Origin: Orlajensenia sp037404875
GTDB taxonomy: Bacteria; Actinomycetota; Actinomycetes; Actinomycetales; Microbacteriaceae
Assembly (NCBI RefSeq): GCF_037404875.1
Contig: NZ_JBBELO010000011.1
Location: forward strand, 141,382 to 205,381
Reading direction: 5' to 3'
DNA: 64,000 bases
Shown: positions 1 through 10,500 of the stretch, in pieces
How the letters are laid out: each line of letters opens with the position of its first letter
Numbering within the stretch: the stretch's first letter is position 1
Program-made: the position numbers and the translations under genes
The notes under the pieces: model-generated
Database searches by the model: none
What the model was told of the DNA's origin: nothing
The model's input: only the letters and a program-made list of their open reading frames with translations

Positions 1-3000
1 GTCCAGTTCGTCGCTCGCCGGGGTCGGATCGGTCGACAGGCTCTGGGCGGTTGCGAGATCCGTGTAGGTGCCTGATTCGACGTCGCTCGCCACCAGCGCT
101 CGCACGACGACGCTCAGAGGCGGCGCTCCCGGCTGGATCGCACCGACCGGGCACGTCACGACCTGGCCGACGGCCGCGCATCCGGCCGAACTGCCGACAG
201 GGCTGAAGGAGAACCCTGCGGGGAGCGTGTCAGTCGCGGTCGCGGCTTCGGCGAGAGATGGGCCGCTGTTCGTCACCGTGAGGACGTAGCTGATCGCTCC
301 GCCCGCGACGACGGTCGAGAGAGGCGAGGTCTTCGCGACGGTGAGGTCGCTGACGCGCTCGACGGTCACCTGGGCCGTGTCGACGGCGACCGGGCCCTGA
401 GGGTTCAGCACTGTCGCTTTGTTGATCGCCGGTCCGCCCTGATAGGACGGCGAGAAGGTGCCTGTCACGGTCAGTGTGCTCGTTGCTCCGGGCAGGAGTG
501 AGGCCAGGGTGCAGTATCTGGTCGGCAGGTCGCAGGTCGCACCTGCGCCCGTGATCGAGGTGAGCGTGAAATTGGCCGGAGGCGTCTCGATGACGACCGG
601 TGCGTCGACCGTCGACGGACCTGAGTTCGTGACGGTGACCGTCCACGTCATGTCGCCACCGGCTGCGACCGTCGCCGCTGCCGGGGTCTTCTCTATCTGC
701 AGGGTCGACTGGCGGCGAACGGTCGAGTTCTCGACCGCGGTCGCGTTTCCTCCCTCATCATCCGCGAGCGTCGCCGTGTTCGAGATGACGGTTCCGTTGG
801 GAATCGACGGGTCGAGGGTGCCCGTGACCGTGATGACCACCGGCGAGGCGCCGGTGGGATCAGCCGGGAGTGGACCCAGGTCGCAGTCGAGCACCCCCGC
901 GGTCATGGTGCACGTCGTACCGACGGGGGCCGAGACGACCGGGTTCCCGATACGGCCGAGACCCGGATCATTCAGCGTCACACCGGTGGCGTCCGACGCC
1001 CCGCGATTGATCGCCGTGAAGGTGTAGGTGACCGCGGTGCCGGCGATCTGCTCTGCCGACCCATCGCTCTTGTTGAGATCGAGGCCGGTTACTCGCTCGG
1101 TGTTGACGCTGGCCGTCGCCGAGTTGTCGGCCGGGACGAGTTCCGGCTCGGTGGAAGAGACGGTCGCCGTGTTCACGATGGGCGTTCCCTCGGGCGTCGA
1201 GGCATCCAGCGTGCCGTCGACATCGACCACCGCCGTGGCTCCGGCAGCCAGTGTCGGCAGGGTGCACGACACCGAGCCATCGGGCAGCGCGCAGGTGCCC
1301 GTGCCCATCGACACCGCCGCGGAGCTCGCCGTGACATTCGGGATGGCAGGGTCGGAGACGACGACGTTCGAGGCGTCCGACGGCCCGGCATTCGTGATCG
1401 TGAGCTGATAGCCGATCGGAGCGCCCGCCACTGCAGGGTCGACGTCGATGCTCTTCCTGATCCTCAGGTCGACCGATCGGCCGACGGGGTCGTTCCGCGT
1501 CACGGAATTGTTGGTCGCAACCGGATCGGGATCACTCGAGGCCACCGAGGCGGTGTTCGTCACGATCGCCCCATCGGCAAGCGACGCCGGGAGCCGGAAG
1601 GCGACCTGGTACCTGACCTGCGCCGCAGGGCCCAGCGCCGGGATCGTGCACACGACGTTCGCACCGGCCACCCCGCAGACATCGGAGGAGAGAGGCGCAT
1701 CGAATTCGGCCCCGGCGGGAACGACATCCGTCATCACCACGTCGTGCGCGACCGAGGGCCCCAGGTTGTTCACGACGACGTCGTAGATCACCGGCAATCC
1801 TGCGACCGGCGCCAGCACCGGGCTCTTCGATACGCCGAGATCGGCCGACCTTGACACCGTGACAGCGGCCGCGGCCGAGTTGTTCGCCGGATTGGTGTCC
1901 GTCTGCGGAGTCGTCACCGCGACAGAGTTCTGCACCGTGCCGGCTGCGGCTCCGGCTCCGACGGTCGCGACGAGTGTGATGGTGGCGCTGCCGCCAGGCG
2001 GAAGCGACGACGTGCAGGTGGCCCCGGAGGCGATGCTGCATCCGGCGCCCGCGATGCTGGTCGCCGTCATTCCGACCGGAAGCACGTCGACCAGGGTGTA
2101 GTCGGCGCTCGCCGGGCCGGCGTTCGCTACCCGGAGGGTGAACGTCGCGGACTGGCCGGCCGCCACGCTCGTCGGCGATGCGCTCTTGGTTACCGAGACG
2201 TCGACATTGCGTTGGATCGTGAAGGGGGTCGTGGCCTGGTTGTTCGTCAGGTCGGTGTCGTTCACGTCGGCGTCGACGGCGCCCGTGTTCGATCGGGAGC
2301 CACTCGCCGTCGGCCCGGCGTTCATGGCGATCGTGAAGACGGCGGTTCCCCCCGGCGCCAGGTCGGAAGGCGAAGCGCACAGCACGTCAGGATTGCGGAA
2401 GAAGCACTGGGGCGAACTCGCTGGCGCGTTGAACGTCATCCCGGCAGGCACGATATCGGCGACGCGCACGTTCTGGGCCGTACCGGGGCCGTTGTTCCTC
2501 GCGGTGAGCGTGAAGACGATCGGCGGGCCACCGGCCAGCGCGACCGAGCTGCCCGAAACGACCTTCGTGATGGCGATATCCGCGACACTGAGCACCCTGA
2601 TCGGCGCCGCCCCGGTGATGGGCGTGACATCCGCCCCGGGCGCGGTCGCCCCCGCGGAGATCGTGTACGTGCCCGGGACCGTCGGCACGGTCACGCCGAA
2701 GTGCAGGGAGATCACACCGCCCGCTACCACCGGGAATGAGCCGCTGAACGTGAGGGTGTTGCCGCTGATGGACGGATCCGCGGTTGTGACACCGGTGGTG
2801 GTGCCCGGCGTGTACGTGGTTCCCGGCGGTAACGTCACGGTGACCTCGGTGACCGTCGATGCCGTCGAGTTCGGGTTGCTCACCTGGATCGTGTAGCCAT
2901 CCGCCGCGGCGGGGAGCACGACGGGGATGTCCGGGGTCGCCGAGATCACCAGCGGCACCTGGCCGGTCGGTGAGAAGGCCGTCGTCCAGGCGTAGGCGGC

Positions 3001-3765
3001 GGAGTTGCCGGGCGCGATGTTCAGCGGCCACGAGATGCCGATGCCGTTGTCGATGTAGTTGTTGCACGCGCAGGTGTTGGGAAAGGGCTGCTTCGAACCG
3101 ATCGTCGCCCAGATGGTCGAGTAGCCGGCCTGTTGGTAGTTGTTGCCGCTGGTGCGCGGGATGAGCTGCTCGACTCTTGCCCCGGGGGCGGTCGACGTGG
3201 AGCAGGCCGGCGAGGTTCCGAAGACCTTGCCGTAGCCGGCGTCGTTGCTGCCGAGATAGCAGTCACCTGCGGTGTAGAGCGTTCCCAGTTGTTGCACCGC
3301 GGTGCTGTTCAGAATGACAAGAGAGGTCTCATAGAACTCGTTGCCGACGACGTAGGTGTCCGTCTGGGTGAACAGCACACCCGTGGAGCTGCGTACCACC
3401 GTCGTCATCGTGTAGGGATCGCCCGCGACCCCGGCGCCGCTGACCGCCGTCTGGCTCACGGGAATCCACGGAGAGCCGAAGGAGGTCGCCCCGTTCCCCG
3501 CGGGGACATAGCCGGGCGTGAAGAGCGAGCCGTTGAGCGCCGCGAAGGTTCCGCAGGCCGTGTTGCCGTACCACTCGTGGGCTGCGTCGCCCACGTGCGT
3601 CACATCGCAGTTAAGGTCGGGTGACACGGTCACGCTCGTGAGCGGACCGGAAGGCGCACTGATCGTCGACGCGGATGCGGCGGGCACCATTCCCACGACC
3701 GCTGCCGTCACCGCGAACAGGCAGACGACGAACCCCGCCACCGCTCGCCTCATCGAGAGTCTCAC
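1..3765 (-). CDS. Large secreted DUF11-repeat surface protein (3' end outside window)
   Basis: An open frame of 1,255 codons runs off the left edge, so the C-terminus is not visible. The N-terminus has arginines, a hydrophobic core and an ASAS-type cleavage region around residue 32, which is a Sec signal peptide. A unique region of about 350 residues rich in Gly, Thr and Asn follows. Then come seven tandem domains of about 120 residues, starting near residues 395, 517, 638, 762, 888, 1017 and 1135. Each opens with a strand like RSADLGVSKS and contains a TxxNxGPS core, the DUF11 conserved-repeat signature of Ig-like stalk domains. The GTG at 3765 is chosen because GGAGG lies 5 nt upstream; an ATG at 3753 is the alternative. 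The role is probably a cell-surface stalk or adhesin. Any cell-wall anchor would lie outside the window. Confidence 0.85.
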   Translation of the reverse strand, partial: MRLSMRRAVAGFVVCLFAVTAAVVGMVPAASASTISAPSGPLTSVTVSPDLNCDVTHVGDAAHEWYGNTACGTFAALNGSLFTPGYVPAGNGATSFGSPWIPVSQTAVSGAGVAGDPYTMTTVVRSSTGVLFTQTDTYVVGNEFYETSLVILNSTAVQQLGTLYTAGDCYLGSNDAGYGKVFGTSPACSTSTAPGARVEQLIPRTSGNNYQQAGYSTIWATIGSKQPFPNTCACNNYIDNGIGISWPLNIAPGNSAAYAWTTAFSPTGQVPLVISATPDIPVVLPAAADGYTIQVSNPNSTASTVTEVTVTLPPGTTYTPGTTTGVTTADPSISGNTLTFSGSFPVVAGGVISLHFGVTVPTVPGTYTISAGATAPGADVTPITGAAPIRVLSVADIAITKVVSGSSVALAGGPPIVFTLTARNNGPGTAQNVRVADIVPAGMTFNAPASSPQCFFRNPDVLCASPSDLAPGGTAVFTIAMNAGPTASGSRSNTGAVDADVNDTDLTNNQATTPFTIQRNVDVSVTKSASPTSVAAGQSATFTLRVANAGPASADYTLVDVLPVGMTATSIAGAGCSIASGATCTSSLPPGGSATITLVATVGAGAAAGTVQNSVAVTTPQTDTNPANNSAAAAVTVSRSADLGVSKSPVLAPVAGLPVIYDVVVNNLGPSVAHDVVMTDVVPAGAEFDAPLSSDVCGVAGANVVCTIPALGPAAQVRYQVAFRLPASLADGAIVTNTASVASSDPDPVATNNSVTRNDPVGRSVDLRIRKSIDVDPAVAGAPIGYQLTITNAGPSDASNVVVSDPAIPNVTASSAAVSMGTGTCALPDGSVSCTLPTLAAGATAVVDVDGTLDASTPEGTPIVNTATVSSTEPELVPADNSATASVNTERVTGLDLNKSDGSAEQIAGTAVTYTFTAINRGASDATGVTLNDPGLGRIGNPVVSAPVGTTCTMTAGVLDCDLGPLPADPTGASPVVITVTGTLDPSIPNGTVISNTATLADDEGGNATAVENSTVRRQSTLQIEKTPAAATVAAGGDMTWTVTVTNSGPSTVDAPVVIETPPANFTLTSITGAGATCDLPTRYCTLASLLPGATSTLTVTGTFSPSYQGGPAINKATVLNPQGPVAVDTAQVTVERVSDLTVAKTSPLSTVVAGGAISYVLTVTNSGPSLAEAATATDTLPAGFSFSPVGSSAGCAAVGQVVTCPVGAIQPGAPPLSVVVRALVASDVESGTYTDLATAQSLSTDPTPASDELD

Positions 3766-3862
3766 CGGCGCCTCCCACCTGCCACCTGTGTGATTCCTGT
3801 ATAGCTGCATTCTGAGGATTTGTCACCCGAATCGGGGGCTGGCCCGAGCCGGGCGCAACCTG

Positions 3863-3893
3863 TCTCGATGTCGAGATAGTTAGGCGGCCCTAA
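3863..3893. promoter_or_regulatory. Two inverted repeats upstream of sdhCDAB
   Basis: A perfect palindrome TCTCGA-TG-TCGAGA occupies 3863-3876. Four bases later an inverted repeat TTAGG-CGGC-CCTAA occupies 3880-3893. The second matches 12 of 19 positions of the DtxR/IdeR iron-box consensus, mainly in the inner and right half. A candidate -10 box TAGACT lies at 3918-3923, so both elements would sit near or upstream of -35 of an sdh promoter. The regulator identities are inference. Confidence 0.4.
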
Positions 3894-3996
3894 TCGGAGC
3901 CGCGGCGTGAGGAGGAATAGACTTGGCGCGGCGTCGATCGGGCGCCCCGGGTCTCCTCGCGGCGAGGCCGATCAACACAGCCAGGGAGGGTTGTTC

Positions 3997-4416
3997 ATGC
4001 CTCAGCAATCGGCAGGAACCCTGACAGCACAACCGAAGCGCTCCACCCGTCCGGGAGGAACCCTCTACAGAGGGCGTGAAGGCATGTGGTCGTGGGTGCT
4101 GCATCGGATCACCGGTGTGGCCATCTTCTTCTTCTTGCTCGTGCACGTGCTCGACACCGCCCTGATCCGCGTGAGCCCCGAGGCGTACAACGCCGTCATC
4201 GGCACGTACCAGACGCCCATCATGGGACTGGGCGAGACCGCGCTCGTCGCGGCCATCGTGTACCACGCGTTCAACGGCATCCGCATCATCCTCATCGACT
4301 TCTGGTCGAAGGGCGTGAAGTACCAGAAGGTCATGTTCTGGACCGTCATCGTTCTCTGGGTCATCACGATGCTGGGGTTCGCTCCCCGTCACCTGATGAA
4401 CGTCTTCGGCCACTAG
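3997..4416 (+). CDS. sdhC: Succinate dehydrogenase, cytochrome b556 subunit
   Basis: Membrane anchor subunit of complex II, which passes electrons from succinate to menaquinone. The 139-residue product has three hydrophobic helices. It carries the family signatures HRITG (about residue 36) and YHAFNGIR (about residue 90), the latter holding a likely heme-ligand histidine. The ATG at 3997 is preferred because GGAGGG lies 7-8 nt upstream; an in-frame GTG at 3907 would add 30 atypical residues. It is the first gene of sdhCDAB, and sdhD follows 13 nt later. Confidence 0.93.
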   Translation: MPQQSAGTLTAQPKRSTRPGGTLYRGREGMWSWVLHRITGVAIFFFLLVHVLDTALIRVSPEAYNAVIGTYQTPIMGLGETALVAAIVYHAFNGIRIILIDFWSKGVKYQKVMFWTVIVLWVITMLGFAPRHLMNVFGH

Positions 4417-4429
4417 ATAAGGGATCGCC

Positions 4430-4891
4430 GTGACCGCACTCGACAACGCCCCCGCCATCGAGCCTCCCCGCTCCCCCACCCGCCCGCAACGCAAGGGCGT
4501 GAACTGGGAGAAGTGGGGCTGGATCTACATGCGCGTCTCGGGCGTGCTGCTGCTCGTGCTCATCTTCGGGCACCTGTTCGTCAACCTGCTCACCAACGAC
4601 GGCGTCGACCAGATCGACTTCGGCTTCGTCGGCGGCAAGCTGGCCAGCCCGTTCTGGCAGTGGTGGGACGTGCTCATGCTCTGGCTGGCGCTCATCCACG
4701 GCGGCAACGGCATGCGAACGCTGGTGAACGACTACGCCAACCACCGCACCACTCGACGGCTGCTGAAGATCGCGATCTTCGGCGCCGTGGCCATCCTGAT
4801 CGTGCTCGGCACACTCGTCGTCTTCACATTCGACCCGTGCCCGGCCGGCTCGCCCGCCGACCTGCTGCCCTCGTTCTGCCCGGCACAGTAA
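4430..4891 (+). CDS. sdhD: Succinate dehydrogenase, hydrophobic membrane anchor subunit
   Basis: Second integral-membrane subunit of complex II, 153 residues, starting at GTG. A basic, proline-rich N-terminus (PPRSPTRPQRKG) precedes three hydrophobic segments. The motif LIHGGNGMRTLVNDY near residue 88 is the counterpart of the SdhC HAFNGIR segment and carries a conserved histidine. Only 10 nt separate it from sdhA. The four-gene order C-D-A-B and short gaps indicate one transcript. Confidence 0.92.
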   Translation: MTALDNAPAIEPPRSPTRPQRKGVNWEKWGWIYMRVSGVLLLVLIFGHLFVNLLTNDGVDQIDFGFVGGKLASPFWQWWDVLMLWLALIHGGNGMRTLVNDYANHRTTRRLLKIAIFGAVAILIVLGTLVVFTFDPCPAGSPADLLPSFCPAQ

Positions 4892-4901
4892 CCGAAAGAC
4901 T

Positions 4902-6713
4902 ATGAGCACAGACACCCTCAACCCGTCCGAGTCCACCGTCACCGACGGCGTGCACTACCACCAGTTCGACGTCGTGATCGTGGGCGCCGGCGGCGCCGGA
5001 ATGCGCGCGGCCATCGAGGCCGGACCGCACGCCAAGACGGCGGTCATCTCCAAGCTCTACCCCACGCGCTCGCACACCGGCGCGGCCCAGGGCGGCATGG
5101 CGGCAGCGCTGGCCAACGTCGAGGAAGACAGCTGGGAGTGGCACACCTTCGACACCATCAAGGGCGGCGACTACCTCGTCGACCAGGATGCTGCCGAGAT
5201 CCTCGCGAAGGAGGCCATCGACGCCGTCATCGACCTCGAGAACATGGGCCTGCCCTTCAACCGCACGCCCGAGGGCAAGATCGACCAGCGCCGCTTCGGC
5301 GGCCACACCCGCGACCACGGCAAGGCGCCCGTTCGCCGGGCCTGCTACGCCGCCGACCGCACGGGCCACATGATCCTGCAGACGCTGTTCCAGAACTGCG
5401 TGCGTCTCGGCATCAACTTCTTCAACGAGTACTACGTGCTCGACCTCGTGATGACGGATGTCGACGGCGTTCCCCAGCCGAGCGGCGTCGTGGCGATCGA
5501 CCTGGCCTCCGGTGAGCTGCACGTCTTCCAGGCGAAGGCGATCATCTTCGCCACCGGCGGCTTCGGCAAGGTCTACAAGACCACCTCGAACGCGCACACC
5601 CTCACCGGTGACGGCGTCGGCATCATCTGGCGCAAGAAGCTGCCGCTCGAGGACATGGAGTTCTTCCAGTTCCACCCCACCGGCCTGGCCGGCCTCGGCA
5701 TCCTGCTCACCGAGGGTGCCCGCGGTGAGGGCGCCATCCTGCGCAATGCCTCGGGCGAGCGCTTCATGGAGCGCTACGCCCCGACCATCAAAGACCTCGC
5801 GCCGCGCGACATCGTGTCGCGGTGCATGGTGCAAGAAGTCGCCGAGGGCCGCGGCGCCGGCCCGCACAAGGACTACGTGCTGCTGGACTGCACCCACCTC
5901 GGCGCCGAGGTGCTCGAGACCAAGCTGCCCGACATCACCGAATTCGCGCGCACGTACCTGGGTGTTGACCCGGTCGTCGAGCCCGTTCCTGTGATGCCGA
6001 CGGCCCACTACGCCATGGGCGGCATCCCGACGAACGTCGCCGCCGAGGTGCTGCGCGATAACACCACTGTCGTTCCGGGCCTCTACGCCGCGGGCGAGTG
6101 CGCCTGCGTGTCGGTGCACGGCTCCAACCGCCTCGGCACCAACTCGCTGCTCGACATCAACGTCTTCGGCAAGCGCGCCGGCAACAACGCGGTCGCCTAT
6201 GCCAAGACCGTGGACTTCACTCCCCTTCCCGAGGACCCGGCGGCCGGCGTGCGGGCGATGCTCGACTCCATCCGCACCTCGACCGGCACGGAGCGCATCG
6301 CGGTGCTCCGCAAGGAGCTGCAGGACGAGATGGACAAGAACGCGCAGGTCTTCCGCACCGACGAGTCGCTGGAACGCGTGACCGGAACCATCCACCGACT
6401 GCGCGAGCGCTACCGCAACGTCGCCATCCAGGACAAGGGCAAGCGCTTCAACACCGACCTGCTCGAGGCCGTGGAGCTGGGCTTCCTGCTCGATCTCGCC
6501 GAGGTCGTCGTCTTCTCCGCCCGCAACCGCAAGGAGAGTCGCGGCGGACACATGCGCGACGACTTCCCCAAGCGCGATGACGAGAACTACATGAAGCACA
6601 CCATGGCCTATCTGACCGGCGACCCGCACTCCTCGGATGCGGCCGACCACATCACACTCGACTGGAAGCCCGTCGTCATGACGCGCTACCAGCCGATGGA
6701 GAGGAAGTACTAG
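4902..6713 (+). CDS. sdhA: Succinate dehydrogenase flavoprotein subunit
   Basis: Catalytic flavoprotein of complex II, oxidising succinate to fumarate at the cytoplasmic membrane face. The 603-residue length is normal for the family. The FAD-binding Rossmann motif VIVGAGGAGMRAA lies near residues 26-38. The histidine that covalently binds FAD lies in TRSHTGAAQGG at about residues 53-63. The segment TEGARGEGAIL carries an active-site arginine, and HYAMGGIPTN is the conserved late motif. The C-terminal helical domain includes KESRGGHMRDD. The stop is followed by sdhB after 2 nt, so the two are likely translationally coupled. Confidence 0.97.
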   Translation: MSTDTLNPSESTVTDGVHYHQFDVVIVGAGGAGMRAAIEAGPHAKTAVISKLYPTRSHTGAAQGGMAAALANVEEDSWEWHTFDTIKGGDYLVDQDAAEILAKEAIDAVIDLENMGLPFNRTPEGKIDQRRFGGHTRDHGKAPVRRACYAADRTGHMILQTLFQNCVRLGINFFNEYYVLDLVMTDVDGVPQPSGVVAIDLASGELHVFQAKAIIFATGGFGKVYKTTSNAHTLTGDGVGIIWRKKLPLEDMEFFQFHPTGLAGLGILLTEGARGEGAILRNASGERFMERYAPTIKDLAPRDIVSRCMVQEVAEGRGAGPHKDYVLLDCTHLGAEVLETKLPDITEFARTYLGVDPVVEPVPVMPTAHYAMGGIPTNVAAEVLRDNTTVVPGLYAAGECACVSVHGSNRLGTNSLLDINVFGKRAGNNAVAYAKTVDFTPLPEDPAAGVRAMLDSIRTSTGTERIAVLRKELQDEMDKNAQVFRTDESLERVTGTIHRLRERYRNVAIQDKGKRFNTDLLEAVELGFLLDLAEVVVFSARNRKESRGGHMRDDFPKRDDENYMKHTMAYLTGDPHSSDAADHITLDWKPVVMTRYQPMERKY

Positions 6714-6715
6714 GC

Positions 6716-7504
6716 ATGTCGACGGCAACTCTCGAAGCGACCAGCACCAGCACGCCCGCGCAGGCTCCCGTGTCGGATGACCCGGCCCTGCGGCCGTTCA
6801 CGGTCACCTTCATCATCCGCCGGTTCGACCCCGACTCCGACACCGAGCCGCGCTGGCAGGACTTCGACGTCGAGATGTTCTCCACCGACCGCGTGCTCGA
6901 CGCCCTGCACAAGATCAAGTGGGAGCAGGACGGCTCGCTCACCTTCCGGCGCTCGTGCGCCCACGGCATCTGCGGTTCGGATGCTATGCGCATCAACGGC
7001 CGCAACCGGCTGGCGTGCAAGACCCTCATCAAAGACCTCGACATCACCAAGCCCATCTACGTCGAGGCGATCAAGGGCCTGCCGCTCGAGAAGGACCTCG
7101 TGGTCGACATGGAGCCGTTCTTCGCGAGCTACCGCGAGGTTCAGCCGTTCCTTCAGGCTTCGAGCGCTCCCGTGCCCGGCAAGGAGCGCATCCAGTCGGT
7201 CGCCGACCGCGCCCGCTTCGACGACACGACCAAGTGCATCCTCTGCGCCGCGTGCACGTCGAGCTGCCCCGTGTTCTGGACCGACGGCCAGTACTTCGGC
7301 CCGGCCGCCATCGTGAACGCGCACCGCTTCATCTTCGACTCCCGTGATGACTCGGCCTCGGTGCGCCTCGACATCCTCAACGACAAAGAGGGCGTCTGGC
7401 GCTGCCGCACGACCTTCAACTGCACGGATGCCTGCCCGCGCGGCATCCAGGTCACGCAGGCCATCGCCGAGGTCAAGCAGGCGATCATGCGCGGCCGCCC
7501 GTAA
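6716..7504 (+). CDS. sdhB: Succinate dehydrogenase iron-sulfur subunit
   Basis: Electron-transfer subunit of complex II, 262 residues. The N-terminal plant-type ferredoxin domain has RRSCAHGICGSDAM and a later C (RLACKTL), the [2Fe-2S] ligands. The C-terminal domain has CILCAACTSSCPVFW and a distal CTDACPRGI, which bind the [4Fe-4S] and [3Fe-4S] clusters. All expected cysteines are present. It is the last gene of the sdh operon and is followed directly by a long hairpin terminator shared with the convergent VWA gene. Confidence 0.96.
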   Translation: MSTATLEATSTSTPAQAPVSDDPALRPFTVTFIIRRFDPDSDTEPRWQDFDVEMFSTDRVLDALHKIKWEQDGSLTFRRSCAHGICGSDAMRINGRNRLACKTLIKDLDITKPIYVEAIKGLPLEKDLVVDMEPFFASYREVQPFLQASSAPVPGKERIQSVADRARFDDTTKCILCAACTSSCPVFWTDGQYFGPAAIVNAHRFIFDSRDDSASVRLDILNDKEGVWRCRTTFNCTDACPRGIQVTQAIAEVKQAIMRGRP

Positions 7505-7584
7505 CACACAGCTGCCGACTTGCCACTTTCTGTGGGTTCCACGTCACGTGGACCCGCAGAAAGTGGCAAGTCGGCTGTGTTTTT
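7504..7584. terminator. Long bidirectional hairpin between sdhB and the VWA gene
   Basis: The left arm around 7506-7543 and the right arm around 7546-7583 pair over about 35 bases with one mismatch and small bulges; the core is CCGACTTGCCACTTTCTG. The right arm ends in TTTTT. The two flanking genes converge on it, so it probably stops transcription from both sides. The stem is much longer than an ordinary Rho-independent terminator. Confidence 0.75.
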
Positions 7585-7591
7585 CGGGGGG

Positions 7592-10500
7592 TCAGCCCTG
7601 CTCGCGGCGGCGGCGGAACCAGAAGGCGACGGTGATCGCGAGGCCCAGGGCGATCAGTCCGATCGCCGGCCAGAGGACCCAGCCGTTCTGGAAGCCCGTC
7701 GAAGCCAGGCTCGAGCCGCGCGGGGGCGCCGCGTTGCAGTTGGGCGTTGCCGGCGGGTAGGCCGTGATCGCGTCGACCGTCGGGTTCACCCGGATCTCGA
7801 CGACAGCCGAGGACCGCAGGTTGTAGAACGGAGCACTCGGGTCGAGTACCCACTGTCCCGTGGGCAGGTGCTTCCAGCCCGGCCACGCGATCGGGTTTCC
7901 CGCGGCATCCACGGCCGCTCCCGGCCACAGCTGCTGGCCGGTCAACGTCTGACCCGGCGTGTAACCGCCTTCGGGTGCGATCACGTTCACCTGGCTCGCG
8001 CCGTCGGCGAGGATGGCCGCGGGGTCGTGAAGCGACGGGTCATGCGTGGCGAACGCGCTGGGGGTCCACCAGATCAGCAGCACCTGGGGAGCCGTCGTCA
8101 GGTTCACCGGCGTCACCGAGTAGCTGAAGAGCGGCGTGTCCCGTACGCAGACCGCCTGGCCCACGAGCACGACCTGCTTCACCAGCACCGTGACGGTGGA
8201 GTTGCTGCAGTCGGGCGTCGGAACGCCGTCGGCAGGATTCGCGCCCTCCTGTACCTCACCGAGTGTGGGAGGCGTGCTTCCCCAGCAGACCTCGGCCGTG
8301 TTCACGAGGGAGGTCGCCGTGGTCGTCGGCTTCACGTGCACATGCAGGATGATGTCGGGCGCCTGCGGGATGCGCGGGCCGAGCACTCCCTGGAGCTGGC
8401 AGTTCAGCGTGCCGCCGTAGCCATCGCCATCGGCGCCGGTCACCGCGCAGCTGTTGTTCCACGTCGAGGGTGACGGGATGGTCGGCTCGTTGCCCGGGCC
8501 GGCCGGCTGGTCCGGATCGAACAGCGGGTTGTCGATGACCGGTGCCGCACCGTAGGCGATGCCGTCGACCCGCAGGTCCGCCGGGATCGTGTCGTTCACG
8601 CGCACCGGCCAGGCCACGCCGTCGCCGACGTTCGAGACGGCCAGGGTGTAGTCGAAGTCATCGCCCACGTCGACCCGGTCCACGCTCGCCGTCTTCTCGA
8701 TGGCGACGCCGTGGTCGCGCTCGACCGCACAGGCGGGAAGGGCCTGCGGGTACACCGCGAGAACGGTCTGCGTCGGGTTGATCTGGAAGGTGATGCTCGC
8801 CGGGTTCACCTGGTCACGCCAGGCGTAGCTCGGCAGGCTCGGGTCGAGCACGAGGTCCTCGAACCGCTGCAGGGGGCCGCCGAGATCGGCCGGGGTGAAC
8901 GGCCGCCATCCCGGGTACCCGATGCCCACGCCGTTCGCGTCGACGAGGGCACCCGGCCACAGCATCCGCCCGCTCAGCTGACCGGGATCGATGGTGCGCG
9001 TCTCGGTCTGCGTGCCGTCTGCGGAGGTCCACGTGACCGTCACCGGGCCGGAGGGAACGGAGGGCGTCAGGGCGATGTTGTAGTAGAGCCAGGGCACGTC
9101 GTTCACGCAGCGCACATAGGCGTTGGTGTTGATGCGCTTGGTCGGAACGGTCACGGTGTCGCAGTCGTTCGAGGAATCCGTGTCGTTCTCGGCGATGCTC
9201 ACGCAGGCCTCGTTCGGCACATCGCTCGTGTTCGCCGTGGGGAGCGTCGGAACCGGGTCGTTCGGCCCGACGACCGGCGGCGCCCCGACGGGCGGAGTGG
9301 CGATCATCCGCACCGGAACAGTGATCGTCGCGATGACTCCTGCCGGGAAGGGTCCTGCGCCTGTCAGCGTGATCTGGCGGTTGCCCGGGCCCGAGACGGA
9401 TGCGGTCAGCACGTTCGGGCTGACCGTGATGTCGGCCGCGGTTCCCACGAACTCGAGCTCCGGGTCGAGCGTGTCGGTCACGACGACCCCGCTCGCACTG
9501 TCGGGCCCGTTGTTCGTCACGGTCAGCGTGTAGTCGAACGTGCTGCCACCTTCGATCGCGGTGCCGCCGTCGGGAAGCACGTAGGCCTTCTCGATGCCGA
9601 CGTCGACGAGCGGGATGTCGCTGCAGTCCTCTGCGCGGTGGATGTCGTTGCCGGAGGTCAAGACGGCCTGGTTGAGGAACCCGACCCCCGGCGTCTCATC
9701 CGTGGTGCAGTGCGCCTCATCCACATTCAAGGTTCCCGGGTCAACGGTCACGTTGAGCGTCACGATGTAGCTGTGCGTCGTGATCGACGGAATGGACGCC
9801 GCCGCCGCGATCGGAATCGGGAACGCGATGGGCGCCGATCCGCTCGCCGAGAGAGGCGCCGGCGTACCCGGTGCCGCCGTGACGGTGTAGCTGTTGTAGC
9901 TCACACCGACCGGGAACAGCGGCGCATCCGAGAGGGAGTACACCAGTGCCTTGGTCGACGCGTTCGCCACGTTCACCGTGTAGGCGACGTTCCACGTGCC
10001 GTCCGGGTTCTGCGTCTTGGACAGGAACGCCTTGGTCAGCGTGGGAGCAGCGGGAACGTCACAGGCCGTCGCCAGGATGGTGCGGCCGCCTGAGATGAGC
10101 ACTGCGGCGTTGAGGAAGCCCGTTCCCCGTTCGGTGATGTGGATGACGCAGTCGCCGGCATCCGTGCCGATCACGCCGGCGCCTACACTCGCGTTCACCG
10201 TGATGACGTAGACGTCGCTCGCGCCACCAGCCAACGAGCGTGCGGTGGCGAGCGGACCGGTACCCGGCCAGGCGTTCGCCGCGCCGTTCGGACCGACGGC
10301 CGTGGCGCTGAGCACCTGGATGCCGGCGCCGAAGACAGGCTGGTCACCGAGGTTGTACGTCGCCGAGAGTGTCGACGGGTTCGTGACGGTGATGCCGTAG
10401 ACGATCGTCCAGGTGCCGTCGGCGTTCTGCGTCGTCGATGTCACCTTCTTGACCAGTGCCAGCAACGGAGCCGGGCACGTGACCGTGTTGGTGACGAGGT

